Shown in pieces: positions 11,042-20,321 of a stretch of 64,000 bases of DNA (position 1 is the first letter of the stretch; each line of letters begins with the position of its first letter). The notes below the pieces were generated by a model. The model searched no databases, was not told the origin of the DNA, and saw only the letters and a list, made by a program, of their open reading frames with translations. Where the stretch lies: NCBI GenBank assembly GCA_021463505.1, contig JAJTYR010000001.1, positions 62,001 to 126,000 on the forward strand, read 5' to 3'. The DNA is from Burkholderiaceae bacterium (GTDB taxonomy: Bacteria; Pseudomonadota; Gammaproteobacteria; Burkholderiales; Burkholderiaceae_E). A program made the position numbers and the translations under genes.

Positions 11042-11629
11042 ATGCGTACCGCCGAAGTCACCCGCAACACCGCCGAGACCCGCATCCGGGTCCGCGTCGC
11101 ACTCGACGGCACCGGCCAGCAGAAGCTGGCCACCGGCGTGCCGTTCCTCGACCACATGCTCGACCAGGTCGCGCGCCACGGCCTCGTCGACCTCGAGGTG
11201 GATGCGCAGGGCGACCTGCACATCGACGCGCACCACACTGTCGAGGACATCGGCATCACGCTCGGCCAGGCGGTCGCGCGCGCGATCGGCGACAGGGCGG
11301 GCATCCGCCGCTATGGCCACGCCTACGTGCCGCTCGACGAGGCGCTCACGCGCGTCGTGATCGACTTCTCCGGCAGGCCCGGCCTGCACTGGAACGTGCC
11401 CTTCACGCGCGCCATGATCGGCCACTTCGACGTCGACCTCGCCAGCGAGTTCTTCCGCGGTTTCGTCAATCACGCGCAGGTCACGCTGCACGTGGACAAC
11501 CTGCGCGGCGAAAACGCGCACCACCAGTGCGAGACGGTGTTCAAGGCGTTCGCGCGCGCGCTGCGCATGGCCGTCGAACCCGATCCGCGCGCCGCCGGGC
11601 GCATCCCGTCCACCAAGGAAGTGCTCTGA
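11042..11629 (+). CDS. hisB: imidazoleglycerol-phosphate dehydratase HisB
   Basis: HisB dehydrates imidazole-glycerol phosphate to imidazole-acetol phosphate, which is the substrate of the missing HisC. The 195-residue monofunctional enzyme carries the Mn-binding duplicated histidine motifs [10 protein letters not shown] and [18 protein letters not shown] and the [16 protein letters not shown] segment. There is no fused histidinol-phosphatase domain, as usual outside enterobacteria. It starts at ATG 11042, 43 bp after the hisC remnant. Confidence 0.96.
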   Translation: MRTAEVTRNTAETRIRVRVALDGTGQQKLATGVPFLDHMLDQVARHGLVDLEVDAQGDLHIDAHHTVEDIGITLGQAVARAIGDRAGIRRYGHAYVPLDEALTRVVIDFSGRPGLHWNVPFTRAMIGHFDVDLASEFFRGFVNHAQVTLHVDNLRGENAHHQCETVFKAFARALRMAVEPDPRAAGRIPSTKEVL

Positions 11630-11684
11630 AGGAAAGAAGGGGGCATGGCGAAGGAGGCCCGGTGACGGGCGACCGGAGGCGGGG

Positions 11685-12320
11685 GTGCTGATCGCGGTCG
11701 TCGACTACGGAATGGGCAACCTGCGGTCGGTGGCGAAGGCGCTCGGGCACGTGGCGCCGAAGGCGCGCGTCGTGATTGCCGGCACCGCGGCGGGGATCGA
11801 CGCGGCCGACCGCGTGGTGTTTCCCGGGCAGGGCGCGATGCCCGAGTGCATGCGCCATCTCGAGGCGGCCGGCCTGCGCGACGCGGTGCTGCGGGCCGCA
11901 CGTGGCAAGCCGCTGTTCGGCGTCTGCGTGGGCGAGCAGATGTTGTTCGAACGCAGCGAAGAGGGCGGCACGAACGGGCTCGGCCTTCTGGACGGACAGG
12001 TGCTGCGGTTTCGTGGCGACGCGATGCGCGCGCCCGACGGGGCGGTGCTCAAGGTGCCGCACATGGGCTGGAACCGCGTGTTCCAGGTTCGCGCGCACCC
12101 GCTCTGGGCGGGCGTGCCCGACGGCGCCTGGTTCTACTTCGTGCACAGTTATCATGCACTGCCCGCGCAGGTCGAACTCACCGTCGGGGAAACCGAGTAC
12201 GGGCTGCGCTTTACCTCGGCGGTGGCGCGGGATAACATTTTCGCGACCCAGTTCCACCCGGAGAAGAGCGCGGCCAATGGCCTGAGGCTCTACGAGAATT
12301 TCATCCACTGGCAACCCTAG
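11685..12320 (+). CDS. hisH: imidazole glycerol phosphate synthase glutaminase subunit HisH
   Basis: HisH is a class I glutamine amidotransferase that supplies ammonia to HisF for ring closure to IGP and AICAR. The 211-residue protein has the triad regions: the nucleophile in [13 protein letters not shown], and the His and Glu in [10 protein letters not shown]. The N-terminus [15 protein letters not shown] is standard. The start is GTG 11685, preceded by a GGAGGCGGG ribosome-binding site. Confidence 0.96.
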   Translation: MLIAVVDYGMGNLRSVAKALGHVAPKARVVIAGTAAGIDAADRVVFPGQGAMPECMRHLEAAGLRDAVLRAARGKPLFGVCVGEQMLFERSEEGGTNGLGLLDGQVLRFRGDAMRAPDGAVLKVPHMGWNRVFQVRAHPLWAGVPDGAWFYFVHSYHALPAQVELTVGETEYGLRFTSAVARDNIFATQFHPEKSAANGLRLYENFIHWQP

Positions 12321-12420
12321 CGTCGCCGAGCCCCGGCCTGCCGGTCGTCGGGCAGTGCGACGGGCCGGGCGCGGCAATCGCGCGCCACCCCGGGGTTCCG
12401 AACCGACCGCCACCATTCCC

Positions 12421-13161
12421 ATGCTCCTCATTCCCGCGATCGACCTGAAGGATGGCCGCTGCGTCCGCCTGAAGCAGGGCGACATGAACGCCGAAACGGT
12501 CTTCTCCGACGATCCGGGCGCGGTTGCGCGCCACTGGGTCGAACAGGGGGCGCGCCGCATGCACCTGGTGGACCTCAACGGCGCGGTGGCCGGGCGCCCG
12601 CGCAACGAGCCAGCGATCAGGGCGATCGTCGACGCGGTGGGTGGCAATGTGCCGGTACAGCTCGGCGGCGGCATCCGCGACCTCGACACCATCGAGCGCT
12701 ACCTCGACGACGGCATCAGCTACGTGATCATCGGCACCGCTGCGGTCAAGAACCCCGGCTTCCTGCACGACGCCTGCAACGCCTTCCCGGGGCAGATCAT
12801 CGTCGGGCTCGACGCGCGCGACGGCAAGGTCGCCACCGACGGCTGGAGCAAGCTCACCCGCCACGACGTGCTCGACCTGGCGAAGAAGTTCGAGGGCTAC
12901 GGCGTGGAGGCGATCATCTACACCGACATCGGGCGCGACGGCATGCTCGCCGGCGTGAACGTCGAGGCCACGGTGCGGCTCGCGCGCGAGTTGCGCATCC
13001 CGGTCATCGCCTCGGGAGGTTTCGCCAGCCTCGACGACGTCGAGCAGCTGTGTGCGATCGAGGGCGAAGGCGTCACCGGCGCGATCCTCGGCCGCGCGCT
13101 GTACGAGGGCGCGCTCGACTTCCGTGCCGCACAGGCGCGCGCCGACGAGCTGAACGGCTGA
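12421..13161 (+). CDS. hisA: ProFAR isomerase HisA
   Basis: HisA is the 1-(5-phosphoribosyl)-5-[(5-phosphoribosylamino)methylideneamino]imidazole-4-carboxamide isomerase of the histidine pathway. The 246-residue (beta/alpha)8 barrel starts [20 protein letters not shown] with the catalytic Asp in AIDLKDG. It shows [20 protein letters not shown] and the second catalytic Asp region [16 protein letters not shown] chose ATG 12421 for the canonical N-terminus; upstream in-frame sequence is arginine-rich. It lies two bases upstream of the hisF start. Confidence 0.96.
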   Translation: MLLIPAIDLKDGRCVRLKQGDMNAETVFSDDPGAVARHWVEQGARRMHLVDLNGAVAGRPRNEPAIRAIVDAVGGNVPVQLGGGIRDLDTIERYLDDGISYVIIGTAAVKNPGFLHDACNAFPGQIIVGLDARDGKVATDGWSKLTRHDVLDLAKKFEGYGVEAIIYTDIGRDGMLAGVNVEATVRLARELRIPVIASGGFASLDDVEQLCAIEGEGVTGAILGRALYEGALDFRAAQARADELNG

Positions 13162-13163
13162 AC

Positions 13164-13925
13164 ATGCTCACCAAGCGCATCATCCCCTGCCTGGACGTGA
13201 CGGCCGGTCGCGTGGTCAAGGGCGTGAACTTCGTCGGCCTGCGCGACGCCGGCGACCCGGTGGAGATTGCGCGCCGCTACGACGAGCAGGGCGCCGACGA
13301 ACTGACCTTCCTCGACATCACCGCCTCGAGCGACGAGCGCGACATCATCGTGCAGGTGATCGAGTCGGTGGCCAACGAGGTCTTCATCCCGCTCACGGTT
13401 GGCGGGGGCGTGCGCGCGGTCGACGACGTGCGCCGGCTGCTCAACGCTGGCGCCGACAAGGTGTCGATCAACACCGCGGCCGTGCAGCATCCGCAGTTGC
13501 TCGCCGACGCGAGCGCGCGTTTCGGTGCGCAGTGCATCGTTTGCGCGATCGACGCGAAGGCGGTCGCCCCGGGACGCTGGGAAGTCTTCACCCACGGCGG
13601 CCGCAGGCCCACCGGTCGCGACGCCATCGACTGGGCGCGCGAGGTCGAGCGGCTGGGCGCGGGCGAAATCCTGCTCACCAGCATGGATCGCGACGGCACG
13701 AAACAGGGCTTCGATCTGGCGCTCACGCGCGCGGTGGCCGATGCGGTCGGCGTGCCGGTGATCGCCTCCGGCGGCGTCGGCACGCTGCAGCATCTGGCCG
13801 ATGGGGTCACCGAGGGCCGCGCCGACGCGGTTCTGGCCGCGAGCATCTTCCACTTCGGCGAGTTCACCGTGGGCGAGGCCAAGCGTTACCTGGCCGAGCG
13901 CGGCATCGCGGTGCGACTCGACTGA
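13164..13925 (+). CDS. hisF: imidazole glycerol phosphate synthase cyclase subunit HisF
   Basis: HisF is the cyclase that uses HisH-derived ammonia to convert PRFAR to IGP and AICAR. The 253-residue barrel has [18 protein letters not shown] (catalytic Asp in CLDV), [18 protein letters not shown], and the second catalytic region [16 protein letters not shown]. It starts at ATG 13164 just after hisA. Length and motifs are standard. Confidence 0.96.
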   Translation: MLTKRIIPCLDVTAGRVVKGVNFVGLRDAGDPVEIARRYDEQGADELTFLDITASSDERDIIVQVIESVANEVFIPLTVGGGVRAVDDVRRLLNAGADKVSINTAAVQHPQLLADASARFGAQCIVCAIDAKAVAPGRWEVFTHGGRRPTGRDAIDWAREVERLGAGEILLTSMDRDGTKQGFDLALTRAVADAVGVPVIASGGVGTLQHLADGVTEGRADAVLAASIFHFGEFTVGEAKRYLAERGIAVRLD

Positions 13926-13938
13926 TGTGCATCCCCGC

Positions 13939-14355
13939 ATGAAACAGGCGGACACCGGCAAGCCGGACGGCGACACTGCCTGGCTGGACGAAGTCCAATG
14001 GGACGCCGATGGGCTGGTGCCGGCCATCGCCCAGGAATCCCCAGGCGGGCGCATCCTGATGATGGCCTGGATGAATCGCGAGGCACTGGCCGAGACCGTC
14101 GCCACCGGGCGCGCGGTGTACTGGTCACGCTCGCGTGCCCGCCTGTGGCGCAAGGGCGAGGAGTCCGGGCATGTCCAGGTGGTACGCGAACTGCGGCTCG
14201 ATTGCGACGGTGACGTGGTGCTGTTGTCGGTGGTGCAGCACGGCGGCATCGCCTGCCACACCGGGCGCCAGTCGTGTTTCTTCAGACGCCACGAAGACGG
14301 GCGCTGGGTGGTGGTCGATCCGGTGCTGAAGGATCCGGAGAGGATCTACCGATGA
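13939..14355 (+). CDS. hisI: phosphoribosyl-AMP cyclohydrolase HisI
   Basis: HisI opens the adenine ring of phosphoribosyl-AMP, a zinc enzyme of the histidine pathway. The 138-residue monofunctional protein has [19 protein letters not shown], the [12 protein letters not shown] loop, DCDGDVVLL, and the zinc-ligand [11 protein letters not shown]. HisE is a separate gene 30 bp downstream, rather than a HisIE fusion. ATG 13939 gives a short extra N-terminus before the conserved core. Confidence 0.95.
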   Translation: MKQADTGKPDGDTAWLDEVQWDADGLVPAIAQESPGGRILMMAWMNREALAETVATGRAVYWSRSRARLWRKGEESGHVQVVRELRLDCDGDVVLLSVVQHGGIACHTGRQSCFFRRHEDGRWVVVDPVLKDPERIYR

Positions 14356-14385
14356 TGAACTGTCGATGACGATCGGCCGACGACG

Positions 14386-14772
14386 ATGAAGGGCGACGAA
14401 CCGAAAGCGGGTGCGGCCGCCGCGGTGGGCGACGCAGGCGCGGTCCTCGATCGCCTGGCAGCGGCGCTCGAAGGGCGCAAGGGCGGCGATTCCCGCCACT
14501 CCTACGTGGCGCGACTGCTCGCCGGGGCGCCCGACGCGATCCTGAAGAAGATCGGCGAGGAAGCCACCGAAACCGTGCTGGCGGCCAAGGACGGCGTGCC
14601 CGAGCGCATCGTGGCCGAAACTGCCGATCTCTGGTTCCACTGCCTGGTGATGCTCGTCCACTTCGGGCTCTCGCCGCGCCAGGTGCTCGACGAACTGGCC
14701 CGCCGCGAGGGTCTGTCCGGACTCGACGAGAAGGCAGCGAGACGGTCCGCTTCCACGGAGGTGCGCAGGTGA
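14386..14772 (+). CDS. hisE: phosphoribosyl-ATP pyrophosphatase HisE
   Basis: HisE is a MazG-like pyrophosphatase that converts PR-ATP to PR-AMP, the second histidine step. The 128-residue protein has the helix-rich core with [19 protein letters not shown], the [13 protein letters not shown] metal-binding helix and [19 protein letters not shown] glycine- and alanine-rich N-terminus precedes it. Its end overlaps the GTG of the HIT gene by four bases, so that gene is likely co-transcribed. Confidence 0.94.
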   Translation: MKGDEPKAGAAAAVGDAGAVLDRLAAALEGRKGGDSRHSYVARLLAGAPDAILKKIGEEATETVLAAKDGVPERIVAETADLWFHCLVMLVHFGLSPRQVLDELARREGLSGLDEKAARRSASTEVRR

Positions 14773-15155
14773 GCACGCAACCCGGGGCCGCCGGGCCCGT
14801 TCGCAACGATGACTGCCTGTTCTGCCGGATCGCGCGCGGCGAGATCCCGTCGCGCAAGGTCTACGAAGACGACGACATCGTCGCCTTTCACGACATCCAT
14901 CCGTCGGCACCGGTCCATTTCCTGATCGTGCCACGGCTGCACCTGGAAAACCTCTACGAGGCCGACATGAGGCACCAGGCGCTGCTCGGGAAAATCCTCG
15001 GCATCGCCGGACGACTCGCGCGCGAACAGGGCGCCACCGACGGCTTCCGGCTGGTCGTCAACAACGGCAGGGTGGGGAGACAGGAGGTGTATCATCTCCA
15101 TGTTCATGTGCTTGGCGGACCCACACCATTCGGTCCGGGCATGGTCCGCCTCTGA
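14769..15155 (+). CDS. hinT: HIT-family purine nucleoside phosphoramidase (HinT-like)
   Basis: This 128-residue histidine-triad hydrolase acts on adenosine phosphoramidates. It has the N-terminal [37 protein letters not shown], and the catalytic triad HLHVHVLGG near the C-terminus. A GTG at 14769 overlapping hisE is the most coupled start. It lies between hisE and tatA, as in many betaproteobacteria. Confidence 0.93.
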   Translation: MSTQPGAAGPVRNDDCLFCRIARGEIPSRKVYEDDDIVAFHDIHPSAPVHFLIVPRLHLENLYEADMRHQALLGKILGIAGRLAREQGATDGFRLVVNNGRVGRQEVYHLHVHVLGGPTPFGPGMVRL

Positions 15156-15167
15156 CGGGAGTACACG

Positions 15168-15380
15168 ATGGGGAGCTTCAGCATCTGGCACTGGCTGATC
15201 GTGCTGGTGATCATCATGCTCATCTTCGGAACCAAGAAGCTGCGCAACATCGGATCCGATCTCGGCGGCGCAGTGCGCGGCTTCAAGGAGGGCGTACGGG
15301 AGGGCACCGAGAAAGCGGCGTCCGAATCCCAATCGGCGTCGTCGAAGACCATCGATGTCGAGGCCCGCGAAAAGAGCTGA
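15168..15380 (+). CDS. tatA: Sec-independent protein translocase TatA
   Basis: TatA forms the pore-like oligomer of the twin-arginine translocase in the inner membrane. The 70-residue protein has one N-terminal transmembrane helix ([15 protein letters not shown]), a hinge ([20 protein letters not shown]) and an amphipathic helix, then a charged tail. It starts at ATG 15168 with GGGAG upstream. The following 130 bp before tatB contain a GC hairpin. Confidence 0.95.
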   Translation: MGSFSIWHWLIVLVIIMLIFGTKKLRNIGSDLGGAVRGFKEGVREGTEKAASESQSASSKTIDVEAREKS

Positions 15381-15408
15381 CTGCCGTCTTTCGCGTCCGG
15401 TTTCGCCT

Positions 15409-15441
15409 GCGAGCGGTCGCCTGCGGCCGCTCGCGTCGTTT
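15409..15441 (+). terminator. hairpin between tatA and tatB
   Basis: An 8-bp perfect stem (GCGAGCGG at 15409-15416 with CCGCTCGC at 15427-15434) closes a 10-nt loop and is followed by a short TTTT at 15438-15441. It could act as a weak terminator or RNA-processing hairpin that lets TatA exceed TatB and TatC, which is the stoichiometry the Tat system needs. That role is inference. Confidence 0.45.
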
Positions 15442-15510
15442 TCGGGCGTCGCCGAGGCGCGGGTCCGGCCCGGGCACGCCGGCTTGCTTCGCACCCGCTG
15501 AGGCACGGAG

Positions 15511-15954
15511 ATGTTCGATTTCGGCTTTTCCGAAATGGTCATCGTGGCGATCGTCGGGCTGATCGTCCTTGGTCCGGAGCGCCTGCCGAAGGTCGCCAGG
15601 CAGGCCGGGCAGTGGCTCGGCAAGCTGCAGCGCTACGTTGCCGACGTGAAGTCCGACATCAACCGCCAGATGGAACTCGACGAACTGCGCAAACTGCAGG
15701 GCGAGGTCAGCGGCGCGGCACGCGAATTGCAGGAATCGCTCGAATCGACCGTCTCGGAGACGCGCTCGCAGTTCGACGCGATCGCTGCCGACCTCGAGGC
15801 TCCCGGCGACGGTGGCGCCGGCTCCGGCCAGTCTGCCACCGATTGGGACAAGGTGTACGCGCAACGACGGTTGCGCGAGCGCATCCATGACCGGCGCCTC
15901 GAGCGCGAGAAGGAACTCGGACAGAAGCGTCCGAAGCGCCGCCTGCATCGATGA
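15511..15954 (+). CDS. tatB: Sec-independent protein translocase TatB
   Basis: TatB binds twin-arginine signal peptides together with TatC. The 147-residue protein begins MFDFGFSEMVIVAIVGLIVL, the single transmembrane helix with the conserved glutamate, followed by GPERLPKVARQAGQW and a long charged amphipathic coiled-coil-like region. Its stop overlaps the tatC ATG. Confidence 0.95.
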   Translation: MFDFGFSEMVIVAIVGLIVLGPERLPKVARQAGQWLGKLQRYVADVKSDINRQMELDELRKLQGEVSGAARELQESLESTVSETRSQFDAIAADLEAPGDGGAGSGQSATDWDKVYAQRRLRERIHDRRLEREKELGQKRPKRRLHR

Positions 15955-16781
15955 GCCAGGAAGAAAGCTTCGTCTCGCACCTCGTCGAACTGCGCGACCG
16001 GATGATCCGCTCGCTGGTGGTGGTGCTGGTGCTGTTCGGCGTCTGCTTCTATTTCTCCGGCGACATCATGAAGTTCCTGTCGCAGCCGCTGTACCAGGCG
16101 CTGCCACCGGGGACCCGGCCGATCTTCATCGACCAGGCAGGGGCGTTCTTCACGCTGACCAAGGTGTCGTTCCTGACGGCCGTGCTGCTGTCGCTGCCCT
16201 GGATCATGTACCAGGCCTGGGCCTTCGTCGCACCGGGCCTGTACGAGCACGAGAAGCGCTTCGCACTGCCGCTGATCGTCTCCAGCATCTTCTTCCTGGT
16301 GGTGGGCATTGCCTTCGCGTACTTCTTCGTGCTGCCGGCCGCCTACAGGTTTTTCTTCGCGTTCGCGTCGCGCACCGGCGCCGACGTGCTGCAGGACCTG
16401 CAGAAGTACTGGGACTTCACGCTGGCGATCTTCTTCGGCTTCGGCCTGACCTTCGAAGTGCCGGTGGCCGAGATGCTGCTGGTGAAGCTCGGCATGGTGA
16501 GCCCTGCGCAGTTGCGCGCGGCGCGCCGCTACGTGGTGGTCGGCGCCTTCATCGTCGCTGCGGTGCTGACGCCGCCCGACGTGCTCAGCCAGTTCATGCT
16601 CGCCATCCCGCTGATCATGCTGTACGAGCTGGGCATCGTGCTGGCGGGGTTCATCAAGGCGCGCAGCCGGTCGCCCGACGACGAAGCCGAACCGGCGGCG
16701 CAGACGGCAGACGACGTGGCCACCACCGCCACCACCGTCGCATCGGCCGACCCGGCGTCGCCCGGCAGCCTGCGGCGGTAG
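15951..16781 (+). CDS. tatC: Sec-independent protein translocase TatC
   Basis: TatC is the six-helix core receptor of the Tat complex. The 276-residue protein opens with SFVSHLVELRDRMIRSLVVV, shows FIDQAGAFFTLTKVSF, PWIMYQAWAFVAPGLYEHEK and, before the last helices, ARRYVVVGAFIVAAVLTPPD. The C-terminus is an acidic, alanine-rich cytoplasmic tail. It ends convergently with the DegS-like protease gene, 49 bp away. Confidence 0.96.
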   Translation: MSQEESFVSHLVELRDRMIRSLVVVLVLFGVCFYFSGDIMKFLSQPLYQALPPGTRPIFIDQAGAFFTLTKVSFLTAVLLSLPWIMYQAWAFVAPGLYEHEKRFALPLIVSSIFFLVVGIAFAYFFVLPAAYRFFFAFASRTGADVLQDLQKYWDFTLAIFFGFGLTFEVPVAEMLLVKLGMVSPAQLRAARRYVVVGAFIVAAVLTPPDVLSQFMLAIPLIMLYELGIVLAGFIKARSRSPDDEAEPAAQTADDVATTATTVASADPASPGSLRR

Positions 16782-16830
16782 CGGGCGCACCGCGCGCCGT
16801 CGCCCGGGCGGGCGCGGCACGCGCGGGCGG

Positions 16831-18045
16831 TCACTCGCGCGGCGTCCCGGGCCTCGGGCGCTTGCCGATGCGGATCGGCAGTTCGACGCTCTTGCCGTCG
16901 CGCACGAAGCGGAACCGCGCGGTCGAACCCGGCTCGAGTCGCGCGATCACGTTGAGCATCGTGGCGGTATTGGCCACCGGCTCGCCATCGACCTGCACCA
17001 GGATGTCGCCCACCTTGACGCCGGCACGATCGGCCGGACCATTGCGCATCACGCCGGCGATGATCGCGCCGTCCTTGCGCGGCAGCCTGAAGGCTTCCGC
17101 CAGCTCGGGCGTGACGTCCTGGGGCTCGACGCCGATGTAGCCGCGCGTGACCGAGCCGGTGGCGACGATCTGGTCCATCACCTGGCGCGCGGTGCTGGTC
17201 GGGATCGCGAAGCCGATGCCGAGCGAACCCCCGCTGCGCGAGTAGATCGCGGTGTTGATGCCGAGCAGCCGCCCTTCGGTGTCGACCAGCGCACCGCCCG
17301 AGTTGCCGGGGTTGATCGCCGCGTCGGTCTGGATGAAGTTCTCGAACGTGTTGATGCCCAGCTGCGTGCGGCCCACCGCGCTGATGATTCCCATCGTCAC
17401 CGTCTGGCCGACGCCGAACGGATTGCCAACCGCCAGCACCACGTCGCCCACGCGCGCGGTTTCGGCATTGCCGAAAGCGATCGCCGGCAGGTCGGACATG
17501 TCGATGCGCAGCACCGCCAGGTCGGTCTCCGGATCGGTGCCCACCACCCTGGCACGCGCCTTCGAGCCGTCGGCCAGCAGGACCTCGATCTCGTCGGCGC
17601 CGTCGACCACGTGGTGATTGGTCAGCACGTACCCGTCGGCCGAGACGATCACGCCCGAGCCGAGGCTGTTGGTCTGTGGTCGCTCGCCCAACTGGTCGCC
17701 GAAGTACCTGCGGAACAGCGGATCGCCGAACAGCGGGTGCTCCTGCGCTGCGCGTCCCGCCTTCATCGTGTAGATGTTCACGACCGCGGCGGTCGCCCGG
17801 CGCGCCGCTTCGCTGTATGACAGAATCGGCGCGAGGCGGCCGTTCGCAACGTCGCGCGCCGCCGGTGGCGCATTGGCCACCGGCTCGCCGCGACTGTCGG
17901 GGGCTGGCGCAGGCAGCGACAGCGGCGCGCGCTCGGGCGCGAGCGGTTGCGGAAGCCACTCGGGGCGAAGCGTCGCGAAAGTGAACAGCAGCGCCAGCAG
18001 GATCGTGACGGCCTGCGCAAAGACCAACCAGAGCTTCTTCAGCAT
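16831..18045 (-). CDS. membrane-anchored HtrA-family serine protease (DegS-like, one PDZ)
   Basis: This periplasmic trypsin-like protease of envelope quality control has 404 residues: an N-terminal membrane anchor (about 5-25), a proline-rich linker, the protease domain, and a single C-terminal PDZ domain. The triad is visible as His145 in LTNHHVVDG, Asp175 in TDLAVLRID and Ser249 in NPGNSGGAL. One PDZ plus an anchor is the DegS layout rather than DegP/DegQ, which have two PDZs. I chose ATG 18045 (MLKKLWLVF); it overlaps the divergent nif3 start region. Whether it cleaves an RseA homologue cannot be seen here. Confidence 0.88.
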   Translation of the reverse strand: MLKKLWLVFAQAVTILLALLFTFATLRPEWLPQPLAPERAPLSLPAPAPDSRGEPVANAPPAARDVANGRLAPILSYSEAARRATAAVVNIYTMKAGRAAQEHPLFGDPLFRRYFGDQLGERPQTNSLGSGVIVSADGYVLTNHHVVDGADEIEVLLADGSKARARVVGTDPETDLAVLRIDMSDLPAIAFGNAETARVGDVVLAVGNPFGVGQTVTMGIISAVGRTQLGINTFENFIQTDAAINPGNSGGALVDTEGRLLGINTAIYSRSGGSLGIGFAIPTSTARQVMDQIVATGSVTRGYIGVEPQDVTPELAEAFRLPRKDGAIIAGVMRNGPADRAGVKVGDILVQVDGEPVANTATMLNVIARLEPGSTARFRFVRDGKSVELPIRIGKRPRPGTPRE

Positions 18046-18097
18046 GACTCGGCGACGCGGAGAGGGACGCACGGAAGGGATTTCGGCTGCCGCGACG

Positions 18098-18844
18098 GTG
18101 ACCGTCGCCGAACTGTCGGCGTCCTTCGAGGAAGTACTCGGGGCGAGCAGGTTCGCCGATTATTGCCCAAACGGCCTGCAGGTGGAAGGCGATCGCCCGA
18201 TCCGCCGCCTGGTGAGCGGCGTCACCGCGAGCCTTGCGCTCGTGCGTGCGGCCGTGGCCGACGGCGCCGACGCGCTGCTGGTGCACCACGGATGGTTCTG
18301 GCGCGGCGACGATCCGCGCGTGACCGGTACGCGCCGCGCCCGGCTCGCCGAAGTGCTGGGTCACGGGCTGCACCTGTTCGCCTATCACCTGCCGCTCGAC
18401 GTTCATCCGCTGCTCGGCAACAACGCGCAACTCGGCGCCCGGATGGGCTGGCGCGTGGACGGCCGGGCGGGTGACCAGGACCTGATCGCCTGGCACGACC
18501 TGCCCCGGCCCGCGAGTGCCGCGCTGCTCGGTCGCCACCTGCGCGAGCGCCTCGGGCGCGATGCGCTGGCGGTGGGGGCGCTGCGGCGGCCGATCCGGCG
18601 CCTGGCGTGGTGTACCGGCGCGGCACAGGACATGCTGCAGCAGGCCATTGACGCAGGCGCCGATGCCTTCGTGAGCGGCGAGATCGCCGAGCGCACCACC
18701 CACCTGGCGCGCGAGGCCGGCGTCGTCTACTTCGCTGCCGGCCACCATGCGACCGAGCGCTACGGCGTGCAGGCGCTCGGCGCGCACGTTGCTGCGCAGC
18801 TGCGCATCGCGCATCGCTTCATCGACGACGACAATCCGGTCTGA
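18098..18844 (+). CDS. Nif3-like dinuclear metal center protein (YbgI family)
   Basis: This is a hexameric Nif3/YbgI-type protein with a two-metal site; family members act as GTP cyclohydrolase 1 type 2-like proteins, with physiological role unsettled. The 248-residue form from GTG 18098 matches YbgI length; an in-frame ATG at 18044 would add 18 arginine-rich residues and overlap the divergent protease start. Metal ligands are visible in DALLVHHGWFWRG and near the end in YFAAGHHATERYG. YCPNGLQVEG is the usual N-terminal signature. Confidence 0.88.
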   Translation: MTVAELSASFEEVLGASRFADYCPNGLQVEGDRPIRRLVSGVTASLALVRAAVADGADALLVHHGWFWRGDDPRVTGTRRARLAEVLGHGLHLFAYHLPLDVHPLLGNNAQLGARMGWRVDGRAGDQDLIAWHDLPRPASAALLGRHLRERLGRDALAVGALRRPIRRLAWCTGAAQDMLQQAIDAGADAFVSGEIAERTTHLAREAGVVYFAAGHHATERYGVQALGAHVAAQLRIAHRFIDDDNPV

Positions 18845-18849
18845 CGACC

Positions 18850-18881
18850 GCCCGCGCCGGGGCGGCATGCGGGGCGCGGGC
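18850..18881. terminator. convergent GC hairpin between nif3 and mscL
   Basis: GCCCGCGCC at 18850-18858 pairs perfectly with GGCGCGGGC at 18873-18881 across a 14-nt loop in the 78-bp gap between two convergent stops. No U-tract follows on either strand, so it is at best a bidirectional transcription block. Confidence 0.4.
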
Positions 18882-18922
18882 ACGCCGGCGCGGGTGTCCG
18901 GCGCGCACGCCCGGCACGGCTC

Positions 18923-19357
18923 TCAGGCGGGGCGCTTTTTCAGCAGGTCGCGGATCTCGCCCAGCAGCACTTCCTGGGCGGGCGGAGCGGGCGCAGCTTC
19001 GGGTGCCGGTTCCTGCTTCCAGCGGTTCATCATCTTCACCATCATGAAGATCACGAAGGCGAGGATGACGAAGTTGATCACGATGGTGATGAAGTTGCCG
19101 TAGGCGAAGACCGGCACACCGGCCTTCTTCAGCGCGTCGAGCGTCATCGCGGTGCCCTCGGGCGCCTTGCCCAGCGCGACGTACAGGCTGCTGAAATCGA
19201 AGCGCCCGCCCAGGATGGCCGAGATCAGCGGCATGATCACGTCGCCCACCAGCGAGTCGACGATCTTGCCGAAGGCGCCGCCGATGATCACGCCGACGGC
19301 GAGATCCATCACGCTGCCCTTCATCGCGAAGGCTTTGAACTCCGCCATCATTCCCAT
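18923..19357 (-). CDS. mscL: large-conductance mechanosensitive channel MscL
   Basis: MscL opens under membrane tension to release solutes during hypo-osmotic shock. The 144-residue protein begins [20 protein letters not shown] and has the pore helix [25 protein letters not shown]-like positions ([14 protein letters not shown]), the second transmembrane helix and a C-terminal helical bundle ([16 protein letters not shown]). ATG 19357 is preceded by GGGAGATGCGAC, a good ribosome-binding site. Confidence 0.96.
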   Translation of the reverse strand: MGMMAEFKAFAMKGSVMDLAVGVIIGGAFGKIVDSLVGDVIMPLISAILGGRFDFSSLYVALGKAPEGTAMTLDALKKAGVPVFAYGNFITIVINFVILAFVIFMMVKMMNRWKQEPAPEAAPAPPAQEVLLGEIRDLLKKRPA

Positions 19358-19530
19358 GTCGCATCTCCCGGATAGTTTGTTGGCCACGTCGTTGCAGCTC
19401 GCGCCGGGCGCGGCCTTGTTGCGGCGCTCACCATAGCACCGGCGCGCCGCTGGCGTCACGTGCTGCGCGCGTGACCCGGCGTGCGCGCTTGCGCGCCGGG
19501 CGCCCGCGTCGCGCCGCAATCCACCGCCCC

Positions 19531-19560
19531 TTTAATCGTTGCGCCGCAATACGCTAAAAT
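19531..19560 (+). promoter_or_regulatory. candidate sigma-70 promoter for petABC
   Basis: TTTAAT at 19531-19536 and TAAAAT at 19555-19560 are separated by 18 bp, 60 bp upstream of the petA ATG, in an AT-richer patch of an otherwise very GC-rich 263-bp gap between the divergent mscL and petA. The -10 is good and the -35 weak. Confidence 0.5.
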
Positions 19561-19620
19561 ACGGGGTTTTTGGATCCCGACCGCCGGATCCCGCCCGACA
19601 TCATCTCCGACAGGGAAGTC

Positions 19621-20226
19621 ATGAGCGATTCACCCAAGCCTCTCGACCCGGCGCGCCGGACCGCCATCGGTCTGACCTGTGCCGCGGGCGCCGTCGGCAC
19701 CGCGGCCGTGGCGATCCCGTTCGTCAGCAGCATGGCCCCTTCCGAGAAAGCCAAGGCCGCGGGCGCGCCGGTCGAAGTCGACATCGGCGGCATGCAGCCG
19801 GGCGAATTGAAGCGCGTCGAGTGGCGCGGCAAGCCGGTCTGGGTGGTCCGCCGCACGCCGGAGATGCTCGAGACGCTGAAGAAGACCGAGCAGAAGGTCG
19901 CCGATCCCGATTCGCATCGCACGGCCTACCCGACGCCCGACTACGCGAAGAACCAGTACCGCTCGATCAAGCCCGAATACCTGGTCGTCGTCGGAATCTG
20001 CTCTCACCTGGGCTGCTCGCCGGTGGAGAAGTTCCAGGGCGGCAGCGACCCCTCGCTGCCCGCCGACTGGGCCGGCGGGTTCCTGTGCCCCTGCCACGGC
20101 TCCACGTTCGACCTCGCGGGCCGGGTCTTCAAGAACAAGCCGGCGCCCGACAATCTCGAAGTGCCGCCGCACATGTACCTGTCCGATTCGCGGTTGCTGA
20201 TCGGCGAAGACACGAAGGCCGCCTGA
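19621..20226 (+). CDS. petA: ubiquinol-cytochrome c reductase Rieske iron-sulfur subunit
   Basis: PetA is the [2Fe-2S] Rieske subunit of the cytochrome bc1 complex, facing the periplasm and moving electrons from ubiquinol to cytochrome c1. The 201-residue protein has an N-terminal DPARRTAIGL segment with a twin-arginine, a transmembrane helix (about 15-35), and the cluster-binding boxes CSHLGCSP and CPCHGSTFD. The twin arginine implies Tat export, consistent with Rieske proteins in general. ATG 19621 follows GACAGGGAAGTC. Confidence 0.96.
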   Translation: MSDSPKPLDPARRTAIGLTCAAGAVGTAAVAIPFVSSMAPSEKAKAAGAPVEVDIGGMQPGELKRVEWRGKPVWVVRRTPEMLETLKKTEQKVADPDSHRTAYPTPDYAKNQYRSIKPEYLVVVGICSHLGCSPVEKFQGGSDPSLPADWAGGFLCPCHGSTFDLAGRVFKNKPAPDNLEVPPHMYLSDSRLLIGEDTKAA

Positions 20227-20321
20227 CGAACCCGATGCCAGGCCAGTTCGCCGGGGGCGTCGCGCCCGCCGGTCTCCCGAACCAACCCGTCACTCGCGCA
20301 GCCTCGCGGGGAGCATAGAAG